Shown: positions 31,684-42,082 of the stretch, piece after piece
Layout: every line of letters begins with the position of its first letter
Numbering within the stretch: position 1 is the first letter of the stretch
Assembly (NCBI RefSeq): GCF_004116385.1
Contig: NZ_PEIB01000008.1
Location: 89,575-153,574 of the forward strand
Reading direction: 5' to 3'
Source: Veronia nyctiphanis
Lineage (GTDB): Bacteria; Pseudomonadota; Gammaproteobacteria; Enterobacterales; Vibrionaceae
Length of the DNA: 64,000 nucleotides
Translations under genes and position numbers: made by a program
Notes under the pieces: generated by a model
What the model was told of the DNA's origin: nothing
The model's database searches: none
Seen by the model: only the letters and a program-made list of their open reading frames with translations

Positions 31684-33614
31684 ATGGCTCGACTATTTAT
31701 TGCGGAAAAGCCCAGCCTCGGACGTGCAATTGCAGCAGCGTTACCTAGACCACACAAAAATCAGCAAGGCTATATCGAGACCGCCAGCGGTGATACTGTC
31801 ACTTGGTGTATTGGTCACTTATTGGAGCAGGCAGAGCCAGACGCCTACGATGAAAAATATAAGGCGTGGAATCTAGATGATTTACCGATTCTGCCTGAGA
31901 AGTGGCAGTTAAAACCCAGAAAATCAGCAGCTAAGCAACTGGCTGTGGTCAAAAAGCTGGCAAAACAATTTGATCAAATTATTCACGCGGGTGATCCCGA
32001 CCGAGAAGGGCAGTTGTTAGTCGATGAAGTTTTCGATTACATACGCCTCCCGAAAACAAAGAAACAGTCTATTCAACGCCTTCTGATCAGTGACCTCAAT
32101 GTTTCTGCGGTTAAAAAAGCGCTCAATAACCTGAAAAGCAATCAACTTTTTGTTCCCTTGTCCGTGTCTGCTTTAGCCAGATCCCGTGCTGACTGGCTTT
32201 ATGGAATGAACATGACCCGAGCGTACACTTTGTTGGGTAAACAGGCTGGCTACCAAGGCGTATTGTCAGTCGGTCGGGTACAAACGCCAGTACTGGGCTT
32301 AGTCGTCAGAAGAGATCGGGAAATAGAGAATTTTGTCGCTAAGCCATTTTATCAGCTCGATGCGATTATTCCCCACGATGGAACTAACATCCGCGCCAGA
32401 TGGCAGCCTAGTGATACTTGTAAGCCATGGCAGGATGAAGAGGGAAGGGTCATACATAGAAAGCTGGTTGAAAATGTCGCACAACGTATTGCTGGTCAGC
32501 CTGCTGAAGTGACAGAGTCAGAAAGAAAAAACAGCAAACAGTCTGCTCCATTACCTTACAGTTTATCTGCTCTTCAGATTGATGCAGCTAAACGATTTAC
32601 CATGAGTGCAGCGGATGTTTTGTCATGCTGTCAGTCACTGTACGAAAAACACAAAGTGATTACGTATCCACGCTCCGACTGCCGATACCTTCCAAAGGGC
32701 CATCACAAAGAAGCGCCGGATGTAGCAAAAGCAATTTCAAATATTTCGGGGAATTTAAGCAGCGCGACTGAAGGTGCTGATTTTTCTTTACGCTCTAAAG
32801 CATGGAATGACTCTAAGGTTGAAGCACACCATGCCATCATTCCGACAAGCCGCAGTGTTAAGGCTTTATCCCCCGGTGAAGCGAAGGTATATGAGCTAAT
32901 TGCACGTCAGTATTTAATGCAGTTTTATCCATCAGCAGAGTACGCAGAAGCCAAACTTGTGTTTACCATTTCGGGCGGCCATTTTATAGCAAAAGGAAAA
33001 AAGCTCACTGAACAAGGATGGAGAGCTCTTCTACCCGCACCTAAGCAGCAAAATAAAGAAGAATTGGATACAGCTGTTCCTCCTTTGAAGAAAGGAACTA
33101 TGCTTGTTTGCGAAAAGGGAGAGATCAAAGACTGCGTGACTGAACCGCCAAAATTCTTTACCGAAGCGACCTTGTTGCAGGCGATGACGGGTATAGCAAG
33201 GTTTGTGCTTGACCCTGAATTCAAAAAAATTCTTCGAGAAACTGACGGCCTAGGAACAGAAGCAACTCGCGCTGGCATTATGGATTTATTGTTCAAGCGA
33301 CGACTCTTGAAGCGTGAGGGCAAGCAGATACGTTCAACGCAATCGGGTCAAGGGCTGGTAGATGCATTACCACAAGCATCGACGTATCCGGATATGACGG
33401 CAAACTGGGAAAGGCAGTTGCATGATATGCAGATAAGAAATTTTCTTATCAAGCATTCATGCAGGCACTTGAGAAACAAATCGAAGATATCGTGATTAAG
33501 GTTCGTGCTGAGCCAGTACCTCAAGCCCTAAAAAACTTGCCACAAGATCAACCTAAGCCAAAGCGTCGCCGGAGTACCAAAGGAAAGTCGAAGCGTCATA
33601 CGACAAAGGCTTGA
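31684..33614 (+). CDS. topB: DNA topoisomerase III, one frameshift
   Basis: Type IA topoisomerase that relaxes and decatenates DNA. TOPRIM domain at the N-terminus ([17 protein letters not shown], and the acidic motif [16 protein letters not shown] near 105). The active-site Tyr is in [13 protein letters not shown] (about 330). One A is missing from a homopolymer at 33438-33440; restoring it reads [20 protein letters not shown] and extends to a Lys/Arg-rich tail ending at 33614. Repaired length 643 residues, close to the E. coli 653. Its tail overlaps the convergent diguanylate cyclase gene by 19 bases. No good ribosome binding site is seen at ATG 31684. Confidence 0.93.
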
Positions 33615-35199
33615 TTTTTTCCCATTCCTTTTGCTTCATAAAGTGCTCTGTCAGCATCAAGGAAAAGTGAATGCGACGACTTCGATCTGTCTGGTACCAA
33701 CGTTTTACCACCAATACTTACTGTTACGAATTGATTGGCTTTTGAATCTCGATGGGGGATTTCAAGTGCTCTGATTTTTTCGCAGGCCACATCTGCAATG
33801 ATTTTGGCGCTTCTTATATCGCAGCCAGGGAGAAGAAGGACGAACTCTTCACCACCAAAGCGTCCAATGTTTGCTCCAGCTCTTCTCTCGACTGTGGAGA
33901 GTGCTTCGCCCACTTTTACAAGGCAGTCATCACCTGCGGCATGGCCATATAAATCATTGAATTGTTTAAAAAATCAATATCAATAATCAACATCGATATC
34001 GGTGTCTGATGTCTCTGTGCTCGGCGCCACTCGATATCGATTATCTCGTCGAGTGCCCGTCGATTTAATAACCCGGTTAAGCTGTCTTCACGTGAGAGCT
34101 TTTCCAGCATTTTATTTGCAGATTCAAGTTGAGTCGTTCTCTGGGCGACCCTCATCTCGAGTGACTGATTGAGAGTTTTAAGCTCACCTTGTGAACGTTG
34201 ATGGATGAGGTGTTGAGATAGAGTGATACCTAAAAATTTCAATAATTGGTGGTGGTAGTCCTTCAACGGTGTTCCACTCAATAAGTTGTCACATGCTATC
34301 CAGCCTAGTGGCTCGCGCCCATCCCACAATGAGATAAAGCCATTCCACCCGTACCCTACATTGTCTTTTCCATGTGTAAGAATGGTGTCTTCCGATATTG
34401 CTATTAATTGCTTACGATCTAATGTGCTTTGCGCGATAGGGTGTTCGTGGATGGAGGTAACATAGTGATGTTCACTGACGACTTTACCTTTTGTATCTGT
34501 ACCATAGGTTCCCTTCACTAATCCGCTGTGGCTGTGCAGAAGGAAAATAGCCATACGATCGAAATCCAGCGCTTTTACACATTCATACACAGCTGTGTGC
34601 AGCATGTTGTCCATTGACTGTGTATTCCATAATCGTTGGGATATTTTGTGCAGCGTATGAAATTGTTCCAGCAGTCGATTTTTGTCATTCAGTGTTTTGT
34701 CTAACGAATGACGAACCCCTGAATGGTCGGCCTTTTCTTCGCGTAAGAGTTTTTGGAGAAACGCGTTTTTGAATGAAGATGTAACGACTTGGCTGAAGTG
34801 TGTTTGAAGCTCTTCATCGATATGTAATTGTAACGGCAGTTTCAGATAGACAACAAAGTGCTTGTTGTTACTCAAACTAAACGGTAATAGCCACTCACCA
34901 CTTTTAGGAAAGTAACCACTACATGTTTGAGGATCACGTATGGTTGAGACTAATGCGTTTTTTAGCTCTAAGGTCAATACGATAGCGCGACGTGATTGAC
35001 CGCTGACGAGACTCGTGTGGCAATCTGTAAAGTTTGACCAGGTATTTTTAGAACTATCGAGACCGAATATAGCCCACTGATCTGTGGAAAATAATTGCTT
35101 CAGATGTTGATCGAAAGCCATACACAATGATGCAAAGTCTGGCTCGTTTTGCAGGGCATTGCAGATGCTCAAACACTGTGAATGGCTGAATGGTGGCAT
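33596..35199 (-). CDS. Diguanylate cyclase with GAF-like sensor (GGEEF), one frameshift
   Basis: 534 residues after repair. N-terminal sensor region: a first domain (about 1-150) and a GAF-like domain (about 190-330), then a coiled-coil linker (QGELKTLNQSLEMRVAQRTTQLESANK), then GGDEF. The catalytic GGDEF begins at REDSLTGLLNRRALDEI; the active-site motif is RFGGEEFVLLLPG near 448, expected to be active. One T is missing from a T run at 33968-33973; restoring it gives IDIDFFKQFNDLYGHAAGDD. The inhibitory RxxD site normally five residues before GGEEF reads RAGA here, so product inhibition at that site is probably absent. It makes cyclic di-GMP from GTP in the cytosol. No transmembrane segment is visible. 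Confidence 0.85.
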
Positions 35200-35374
35200 A
35201 ACTGATCAATTCCTTGGAGAGGAAGGCTAGCGAGCATGCGTTTCTGACATGCAATCAGTATGTCACCACTCTGAAAATGGAGACGGGTGTCGTTTGTAGT
35301 TTATCGAGCCACTTCACGTAAGTGTTTGATAACGTTTGATATGGAGTGAATTATCAGTTCTCAGATACTTGCAT

Positions 35375-36139
35375 TTAGCTGAAATATGCCGAAATACAGC
35401 CAATTAAGGTCATAACAAATAAGAACCATCTCAAGGTGTTTGGGTTAGCCTTTATTGCCATCTTAACGGCTATCCAAGCGCCAAACATTGAGCCTATTGC
35501 TAGCAAGATCCCTGGAAGCCATAAAATCAGATCATCAGCAATGAACACAACCATTGAAACTGCGGTGAACGCCAATGCACAAACCACTTTCAAGGCGTTG
35601 CCTCTGACTAAATCGTACCTGAGTGTTCCACAAAGTGCTGCAAGCAACACGAAACCGACACCGGCTTGAACAAAACCACCATAAAAACCTGCAATACCCA
35701 AACCGAGCCATGACATTGGGGTTTCGGTAACTTTTTTCACCTCAGTGCCTGCATCTGGCATAACGGTCTGTGGCTTCAGCAAAATAATTGTTGCCATCAA
35801 TAACATGGTGCCGAGAAGTGCGGGTTTTATCCATGCTTCGGGGAGCCAAGTTACTGCTGTTGCTCCCAGCAGGCCGCCAATGATTGTAGGGATAAGTATG
35901 GGGATGAGTTGACTGGTATCCAGCTTATTGTGGTGACGGAAGCCAGCTACTCCCGATACGCTTTGCATCAGCACGCCCACACGGTTAGTGGCGTTGGCTA
36001 CGTCGGCAGGTAACCCAAGCACGATCAAGGCTGGGATGGTCAAGTTAGAGCCGCCGCCTGCGAGAGTATTGATAATGCCCGCGATGAAACCAAGAAAAAG
36101 GAGCAAGATAGAAAAAGCAAAGGAGACTTCAACAACCAT
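35375..36139 (-). CDS. TauE/SafE (TSUP) family membrane exporter
   Basis: 254 residues with eight likely membrane helices in two repeats. The motif GIINTLAGGGSNLTIPALIVLGLP near residue 20 and GFYGGFVQAGVGFVLLAAL near 150 define the TauE/SafE family. Members move sulfite, sulfoacetate or other organosulfur anions across the inner membrane; the substrate here is unknown. ATG 36139 is preceded by AAGGATGA. Monocistronic, downstream of the tRNA-Pro gene on the same strand. Confidence 0.85.
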   Translation of the reverse strand: MVVEVSFAFSILLLFLGFIAGIINTLAGGGSNLTIPALIVLGLPADVANATNRVGVLMQSVSGVAGFRHHNKLDTSQLIPILIPTIIGGLLGATAVTWLPEAWIKPALLGTMLLMATIILLKPQTVMPDAGTEVKKVTETPMSWLGLGIAGFYGGFVQAGVGFVLLAALCGTLRYDLVRGNALKVVCALAFTAVSMVVFIADDLILWLPGILLAIGSMFGAWIAVKMAIKANPNTLRWFLFVMTLIGCISAYFS

Positions 36140-36212
36140 ATATCATCCTTGATAGTGGGCGTTTCCTAGATTGAGTGTAAGCAGTAGGAAAGTATACTGC
36201 CTCTGGATACGA

Positions 36213-36240
36213 GAGAGCCCGCAGCATGCTGCGGGCTCTC
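36213..36240. repeat. Perfect 28-base palindrome beside tRNA-Pro
   Basis: GAGAGCCCGCAGCA followed by its exact reverse complement, with no loop. Seven A follow on the plus strand, so the T run on the minus strand lies between the tRNA and the stem, not after it. It may form a very stable hairpin ending the tRNA transcript, but the order is not that of a standard terminator. Confidence 0.7.
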
Positions 36241-36247
36241 AAAAAAA

Positions 36248-36324
36248 TGGTCGGTCTGACTGGATTTGAACCAGCGACCCCTGACACCCCATGACAGTGC
36301 GCTACCAGGCTGCGCTACAGACCG
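36248..36324 (-). tRNA. tRNA-Pro (anticodon GGG)
   Basis: 77 bases on the minus strand. Acceptor stem CGGTCTG/CAGACCG, D-arm GTAGCGCAGCCTGGTAGCGC, anticodon loop ATGGGGT with GGG at 34-36, T-arm with GGTTCAAATCC, and encoded 3' CCA. The U-U mismatch in the anticodon stem is the same as in E. coli proL. It reads CCC and CCU codons. Confidence 0.95.
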
Positions 36325-36338
36325 ACTCTACGCCCAGC

Positions 36339-36367
36339 ATGTTACGAACTGGGTGGTTGCATGTCAA
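36339..36367 (-). promoter_or_regulatory. Promoter of tRNA-Pro
   Basis: On the minus strand TTGACA (36367-36362), a 17-base spacer and TAACAT (36344-36339) precede the tRNA 5' end by 14 bases. Confidence 0.75.
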
Positions 36368-36476
36368 TGACATCATTATCATTTTTCAGCACTTTCAAGT
36401 CATTTGAGCAAATATGCGTCAAATTGGTAGGTCAGCGACGTTTTAATCAAACTGAATATGTCGTGTTAATCTGGTA

Positions 36477-38363
36477 TTAGCCGCTGTTTTGCTGATGTTG
36501 AGAGTAAAAGCGTTTCAACTCGTGCATGACTTGAATGAGCACTGAAACCTGCGGTTTACCCTGTGGTTGTAACTTATAATTGTTATCGTAGACGTGATAA
36601 TTGCCAAATTTATCAACAATTGTCACGTTATCTTTTTGAATAACAGCAATATCCCGGCTGTCACCTGCAATAACCCATTTTCGTGGTGTCTGTGATAATT
36701 CGAACATATTTTTACCACTGGTATAAAGGTATGCAGGGCTCGAAACATCCAGCATCGATTCCATCAACGTTGGCACAAGGTCCAAGTGGCTGCTGTAGTC
36801 CTTCATTGCCAGTGAATCTTGTTTGGGCCAATGGATCACCATGGGAACGCGTAACTGGTATTGGCTGTAATTACTGTTTGAGCCCCAACTGTTTGATCCA
36901 GTCTCGTTAAATTCAATCCCATGGTCTGAGGTAAACACCACGATAGTATTATCTAGTACACCAGATTGTTTCAGGTTGTCGAGTAAGCCTGTAACCAGAC
37001 TATCTGTGTAATGTGCTGCGTTGTTATAACTGTTTTTCAATAAGATAGGCGAATATTTGGTGACACTCCCTTCGCTATGTTCCAGCGATGGACTAAATGG
37101 CTTCTTGTATTCACCACCTTGTTCATATTGGCTGACAGAACTTAATTGGAGAAAACCGAACCATGGCTTCTTCGCATCTTTTTCACCAACCCAATTTTGC
37201 AGTAATTCAACGGCTTTCTTGTCTGCTAAGGACGCGTCAGGCTGATTGATTGTAGGCATGGTTTTCAGAGAGTCTGAAAAGACACTTTGATAATAAATAG
37301 GGTCTTCAAGGTTATTGCTGCTGAATATACCGAAGTCATAGCCCTGATTTTTCAATGTTTTGAGCAGCTCAGGCTCCAAGCCTTCGTTCCTTATGCTCCT
37401 TGCATAGTTTCCAGGTAAACCATAGAACAGACCAAAGATACCTGCCATCGAGTCGTTGGAGCTGCTGTAATGCTTTTTAAAGCGCAGGTTATTATCCGCA
37501 AAATTATCCATACCCGGCATGACAATCGGATTCAGCATGTCTGCACGTAGGTCGTCGACCAGTATAATTAATAAATTATTTTTACTCAGCGAACGATCTT
37601 CTGAGTATGTTAACGGCTCTAATGGGTATAGAACTTCCTGATTACCTTGCTTTTTAATTTGTTCTTCGCGGCGTTTCTGGTATTCCTGCCTGTTAAGGAA
37701 GCCATGTTTTTCCATGAATGTTTTGGCTGTCATTGGGTATGACAATGGGAAATTAGAACGCTGAGATGTGACTGGCGAGTATAAAAAAGCATCAGCCCAA
37801 ATGTGAATGAGGTGACTGCCCGCAAAACATAGCGCGAACACCATCGCAATCGGGAAACCTACCTTCTTTCTTGATAGTTTACGAAGGTTTCGCCAAATCC
37901 ATTCAGATATACCGACTTCAAACAGGAAAATGACCGGCACGACAATAAACAGTGTTTGCCAGTGAGTATTAATCGTTGTGTTTTCACCACTTATAAGTAA
38001 TTCCCACACCAGCAGATTAAAGTGGAGGTGAAGGTTTTCATAAGCATAAATGTCGACCAACAGCATGGTAATGCCGAGGGTTGAGACGACAATAGCGAAA
38101 AGCCTCATCAATCGCTGCGAGACGAGAACGAAGCTGGCAGGGAAAACAATAAGAATATACAGGGCAAAGACAAGAAACCCAAAATGGCCGATCCACGTCA
38201 GCAGTTGATATGCTTGTGCCAAGGTAGTTTCGGGCCACCCTGAGCTGTACACATACCGTATGCCGATGAGCATCACAACGATGATGTTGAAGAACGTAAA
38301 CCAGTGCCCCCAGCTAACTAGCCGTGACACCTTGTCCCTGTATGAATTACCGCTATCGACCAT
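36477..38363 (-). CDS. yejM: PbgA/YejM (LapC) family inner-membrane sulfatase-like protein
   Basis: 628 residues. Five N-terminal membrane helices (about 20-190) are followed by a basic linker (RREEQIKKQG) and a periplasmic alkaline-phosphatase/sulfatase-like domain (from NNLLIILVDDLRADML to the end). The usual catalytic Thr/Cys position reads SSSNDSMAGIF, so catalysis is doubtful, as known for PbgA. PbgA senses periplasmic lipopolysaccharide and controls LpxC degradation through LapB/FtsH. It lies downstream of yejL in the usual order, with yejK divergent. Frame intact. Confidence 0.93.
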   Translation of the reverse strand: MVDSGNSYRDKVSRLVSWGHWFTFFNIIVVMLIGIRYVYSSGWPETTLAQAYQLLTWIGHFGFLVFALYILIVFPASFVLVSQRLMRLFAIVVSTLGITMLLVDIYAYENLHLHFNLLVWELLISGENTTINTHWQTLFIVVPVIFLFEVGISEWIWRNLRKLSRKKVGFPIAMVFALCFAGSHLIHIWADAFLYSPVTSQRSNFPLSYPMTAKTFMEKHGFLNRQEYQKRREEQIKKQGNQEVLYPLEPLTYSEDRSLSKNNLLIILVDDLRADMLNPIVMPGMDNFADNNLRFKKHYSSSNDSMAGIFGLFYGLPGNYARSIRNEGLEPELLKTLKNQGYDFGIFSSNNLEDPIYYQSVFSDSLKTMPTINQPDASLADKKAVELLQNWVGEKDAKKPWFGFLQLSSVSQYEQGGEYKKPFSPSLEHSEGSVTKYSPILLKNSYNNAAHYTDSLVTGLLDNLKQSGVLDNTIVVFTSDHGIEFNETGSNSWGSNSNYSQYQLRVPMVIHWPKQDSLAMKDYSSHLDLVPTLMESMLDVSSPAYLYTSGKNMFELSQTPRKWVIAGDSRDIAVIQKDNVTIVDKFGNYHVYDNNYKLQPQGKPQVSVLIQVMHELKRFYSQHQQNSG

Positions 38364-38422
38364 ATATTGGATACTTCTGCTGTTATATTTTTTATTTGCT
38401 GCTAGACACGATGACTGTGTAT

Positions 38423-38638
38423 TTAGTCGTTATCAATAGACGCTAGTAGCGCCTGAGCGAACTTCTCTGCGATCACTTTCCGTTGTGGAGCAGGGATGTT
38501 GTTGATCAGATTGGTTGCAATGTTACCCACTACCATCAGAGAAAGATCGGTTGAGGTTTTATGCGACTCAAGTACATTGACAACATCGGTGAGAATCTGT
38601 TCAACGTTTTTGTCTTGATATTTTGAAGTTACAGGCAT
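38423..38638 (-). CDS. yejL: YejL family protein (DUF1414)
   Basis: 71 residues from ATG 38638 ([16 protein letters not shown]); the frame extends upstream but the family starts here. Segments VENVL-like [21 protein letters not shown] and [14 protein letters not shown] are typical of UPF0352/YejL. Function is unknown. It lies between divergent yejK and pbgA and is probably cotranscribed with pbgA (59 bases apart). Confidence 0.88.
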   Translation of the reverse strand: MPVTSKYQDKNVEQILTDVVNVLESHKTSTDLSLMVVGNIATNLINNIPAPQRKVIAEKFAQALLASIDND

Positions 38639-38719
38639 AGGAACATCTTTACTGTCGAGAGTTAATATAAGCGGCGTATAATACCGCACACTCTAGTCAG
38701 ACGAAAAATTTTTTCAATT

Positions 38720-39733
38720 ATGAGCCTTACTCTTTCCAATGTCATTCTGCACCAACTGAATAAGCAAGACGACGAGACTTTACAAGTTCAACTCAGAAAT
38801 GAGCTACTCTCCCATTCACCGTCGACAGAAAACCTGATTGCTGAAATTCATCGGGTTTATAATGCCAAGGCAGGCAAAGGTTTTGGTCACTTCTCAGAAG
38901 AGAGTGAGTTGTCGACATGGCTAAAGGCAAGCCGAAATAATGAAATGGATTTTCTCAGTTTGTCTTCCAAAGCCGCCGAGCGTTTAAAAACCGAGCTCGC
39001 GAAGTATCCGTTCGCTGAATCAGGTGTTCTAGTGATGGCAGAATACCGCTCACTGGCCACAGAATACTTGTTTATAGGACTGCTGGAATCAAAAGCCAGT
39101 ATGAAAGTGACCGATGAACTTGATCTCAGCACCACTGATTACCTTGATGTGGCAAAAATGGATATTGCTGCGCGTATCGATCTCTCTACTTGGGAGACCG
39201 ATAGCGATTCGAACCGTTATCTGACATATATTAAGGGCAGAGTTGGCCGCAAGGTCTCCGATTTCTTTCTTGACTTTATGCAAGCTGAAGTGGGAATGGA
39301 CACCAAGCAACAGAACCTTGTGTTGATGCAAGCTGTTGAAGATTATTGTGCGGATTCTCGACTGGATAAAGAGGAAAAGCAGGAGTACCGCAAACAAGTA
39401 TATGACTATTGCAATGGTCAGCTGCAATCTGGCGATGAAGTGATTGTCAAAGAACTTGCTGGGGAACTGCCGAGCAACGAGCAGGGAGTCGACTTTTACC
39501 AGTATGCATCCGAACAAGGTTATGAACTTGAAGAGAGCTTTCCTGCAGACAGAACATCAATGCGTAAACTGACCAAGTTTGTCGGTGCAGGCGGTGGTCT
39601 CTCAATTAACTTTGACAGTATGCTTCTCGGTGAGCGTGTTTTTTACGACCAAGACACCGACACCTTAACGATTAAAGGTACACCGCCAAACCTTCGCGAT
39701 CAGTTGGCACGAAGGCTAAACGTTGAAGAGTAG
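38720..39733 (+). CDS. yejK: Nucleoid-associated protein NdpA/YejK
   Basis: 337 residues starting MSLTLSNVILHQL. The conserved GFGHFSEESE and FLDFMQAEVGMDTKQQN segments and the C-terminal GGGLSINFDSMLLGERV mark the NdpA/37K nucleoid protein family. It associates with DNA; detailed role is unclear. Divergent from yejL, as in other gammaproteobacteria. Followed by a terminator. Confidence 0.93.
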   Translation: MSLTLSNVILHQLNKQDDETLQVQLRNELLSHSPSTENLIAEIHRVYNAKAGKGFGHFSEESELSTWLKASRNNEMDFLSLSSKAAERLKTELAKYPFAESGVLVMAEYRSLATEYLFIGLLESKASMKVTDELDLSTTDYLDVAKMDIAARIDLSTWETDSDSNRYLTYIKGRVGRKVSDFFLDFMQAEVGMDTKQQNLVLMQAVEDYCADSRLDKEEKQEYRKQVYDYCNGQLQSGDEVIVKELAGELPSNEQGVDFYQYASEQGYELEESFPADRTSMRKLTKFVGAGGGLSINFDSMLLGERVFYDQDTDTLTIKGTPPNLRDQLARRLNVEE

Positions 39734-39743
39734 AAGTGAAAAG

Positions 39744-39770
39744 AAAAAGTCGCCTGCTGGCGACTTTTTT
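39744..39770. terminator. Terminator after yejK
   Basis: AAAAAGTCGCC and GGCGACTTTTTT form a perfect stem around TGCT. It can also serve the nhaC remnant that ends at 39773 on the other strand. Confidence 0.85.
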
Positions 39771-39772
39771 AA

Positions 39773-40356
39773 TTACACGTTTATAGATTGAGATATAACT
39801 GCTTCTTTACTTGCTAATGGTTCGGTTTTATCAGTGAACCATCCCATGTAGCTGCTGATAATAGTAATCGCAATACAGACGAAACTGAGCAACATATAGG
39901 GAGCGTAGGCAAGCGTGGAAACACCCAAAATACTCGCCATATATATGCCGTTGTCGCTTCAGGCACAATGCCTGATGTCAGCGTTCCACCGAATTCGGTA
40001 TTTCGAGACAAGCTCTTTCTCTGGTACATTGATGGGTGAATAACTTTCAGGCCGTAATAGATGATGGTGGGTACAATGCCTCCAGCAATCCAAGTTCCGA
40101 CCAGTGCACCCACAGCCAATAAAATTAATACTGCACCGAGGCCGTTTGAAATTCCTGATGTTGCCGAGTTCTCGAGGTCTTTGTATCGATGGCCTAACGT
40201 TAAACCGAGCGCGATAACAATGAACCAGCCAGTATAAAGCGCAAGTTGTATCGGAAGATTGAGTTGCGCAGTGAAGGAAAATGCCAACGCTAAAAATACA
40301 CCGAGGGCCAGAAATACTTGCGGCAATGAAGGTAACCGCACGCCGTGTTGATTCAT
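39773..40356 (-). pseudogene. nhaC: NhaC-type Na+/H+ antiporter remnant, internal deletion and frameshift
   Basis: ATG 40356 starts a normal NhaC N-terminus with about three membrane helices, through GTWIAGGIVPTIIYYGLKVIHPSM. It then jumps to QRKSLSRNTEFGGTLTSGIVP, which belongs near the C-terminal end of NhaC, so roughly 200-250 residues are missing. A further frame break lies in the AT repeat at 39939-39946; correcting it gives YMASILGVSTLAYAPYMLLSFVCIAI and ends at 39773. The large deletion cannot be a base-calling slip; it is a real deletion or a misassembly. A second, different Na+/H+ antiporter gene lies at 43324, and nhaB at 13270, so loss could be tolerated. Confidence 0.8.
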
Positions 40357-40860
40357 AGTTCAAACCTTCTTTTTACCCGTGTCGAGTCCATTCTCTGAAA
40401 TCGTTTCAGTTAAAAAGTGGGAGGATTTATCATTGCCGTCCTGGCGACAGGCATACTTTATCTAAACCCACCCTGAAGAGTGAACTACAAATTAAAATTA
40501 TCGTCAGTTGAGAGAAAAGTGGTTTCAATTTACGGATAAATGTATGTGAAGTGTTGGTTTTATGATGGTTTTTGGGTGTTATTTTTGTTGATTTTCATGA
40601 TGCAAAAATGTTTTTCGGCGGTGAACACTTTCTTTTCAACATCCAATTAGAAATGTGCTTACGGCTTTATACTGTGCGGTGATGAGTGCTCCCGCATTGT
40701 TAAACTTGGTGCCTTTTAGAGTGATTATTTGCACCACCAGATAGAATAAAACGGCTTTTTTTCAATTCAATTGGTGAAATACTCCACATTCTTGCTGTTA
40801 TCTGATACGTTAAATTTCATAAGAGAGATGACCGAATAAGAACATGGAGTGTAGTTGAGA
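40357..40860. other. Intergenic region between nhaC remnant and asd
   Basis: 504 bases. On the nhaC side a short imperfect hairpin lies at about 40433-40456 (TGCC-GTC/GAC-GGCA). On the asd side the region is AT-rich. I looked for a lysine riboswitch, which regulates nhaC-type genes in some vibrios, and could not recognise its conserved core. Confidence 0.45.
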
Positions 40861-41978
40861 ATGAAAAGAGTAGGTCTTGTAGGATGGCGTGGCATGGTTG
40901 GCTCGGTACTCATGCAGCGTATGGTCGAAGAAAATGACTTTGACGTGATTGAGCCAGTTTTTTACAGTACTTCGCAAGTAGGTATTCCAGCGCCGAATTT
41001 TGGTAAAGATGCTGGCAACCTTGAAGATGCTTACGACATAGACAGTTTGAAAACCCTCGATATTATTATCACCTGCCAGGGTGGCAGTTATACCGAAGCG
41101 GTATATCCAAAACTACTTGCTGCTGGCTGGAAAGGCTACTGGATTGACGCGGCGTCTACGCTGCGCATGAAAGAAGACAGCATCATTACACTTGATCCCG
41201 TCAACTTTAAGCAGATTCAGCAAGGCATCCATAGCGGACTGAAAACCTATGTTGGCGGTAACTGCACCGTGAGCCTTATGCTAATGGCCGTTGGTGGTCT
41301 CTATGAAGCGGGGCTGGTTGAGTGGATGACGGCGCAGACCTATCAGGCAGCATCGGGCGCGGGTGCTAAGAATATGCGTGAACTGATCAGCCAGATGGGC
41401 GTGATCAATGATGCAGTTACCTCTGAGCTTGCGAATCCTGCTACTTCGATCCTCGATATTGACCGTAAGGTTGCTGATACCATTCGCTCCTCTGACTTCC
41501 CAACGTCTGAATTCGGCGCACCGCTCGCGGGCTCATTAATCCCTTGGATTGATGTGAAACGTGAAAACGGTCAAAGCAAAGAGGAATGGAAAGGCACTGT
41601 TGAGACTAACAAGATTCTTGGCATTCAGGACACCCCAGTCCCAATCGACGGTACCTGTGTTCGTATCGGCGCGATGCGTTGCCATAGTCAAGCACTGACG
41701 TTGAAGCTGAAGAAAAACGTACCTATGGACGAAATCGAGGGAATCCTGCTTCGCACAACGATTGGGTGAAAGTGATTCCAAACGAGCGTGATATTACCGT
41801 TCAGGAACTTAGCCCTGCAAAAGTGACAGGCACACTTTCAATCCCGGTCGGCCGTCTGCGTAAAATGGCGATGGGTGATGACTTCCTTAATGCATTCACT
41901 GTGGGCGACCAATTACTTTGGGGTGCCGCAGAACCATTGCGTCGCACTTTGAGAATTATCCTGTCAGAAACTGACTAG
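40861..41978 (+). CDS. asd: Aspartate-semialdehyde dehydrogenase, one frameshift
   Basis: Reduces aspartyl phosphate to aspartate semialdehyde, the branch point to lysine, diaminopimelate, threonine and methionine. ATG 40861 begins [21 protein letters not shown], the NADP-binding motif. The catalytic Cys is in [13 protein letters not shown] (about 135) and the His partner in [12 protein letters not shown]. One base is missing near 41751; restoring it reads [20 protein letters not shown] and joins the frame ending [14 protein letters not shown] at 41978. Repaired length 372 residues. The enzyme is normally essential for cell-wall synthesis, so the break is almost certainly an error in the sequence. 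A terminator follows. Confidence 0.95.
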
Positions 41979-41998
41979 TCGTTAATTATCTTGGAAAG

Positions 41999-42025
41999 AA
42001 AAGCCGCTTTTTAAGCGGCTTTTTT
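41999..42025 (+). terminator. Terminator of asd
   Basis: AAAAGCCGCTT and AAGCGGCTTTTTT form a stem ending in a T run, 20 bases after the stop codon. Confidence 0.88.
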
Positions 42026-42036
42026 GTATGCATAAT

Positions 42037-42065
42037 AAAAAAGCCCCGCATAAAGCGGGGCTTTG
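42037..42065 (-). terminator. Terminator of sodB
   Basis: AAGCCCCGC and GCGGGGCTT pair around ATAAA; on the minus strand the stem is followed by six T. Confidence 0.88.
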
Positions 42066-42082
42066 AAGCATTGAGTATGCAG

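Noticed and set aside
40357..40620. Possible lysine riboswitch upstream of the nhaC remnant
   Set aside because: nhaC-type genes in vibrios can carry one, but I could not find its conserved core segments on the minus strand; only a short imperfect hairpin is present.
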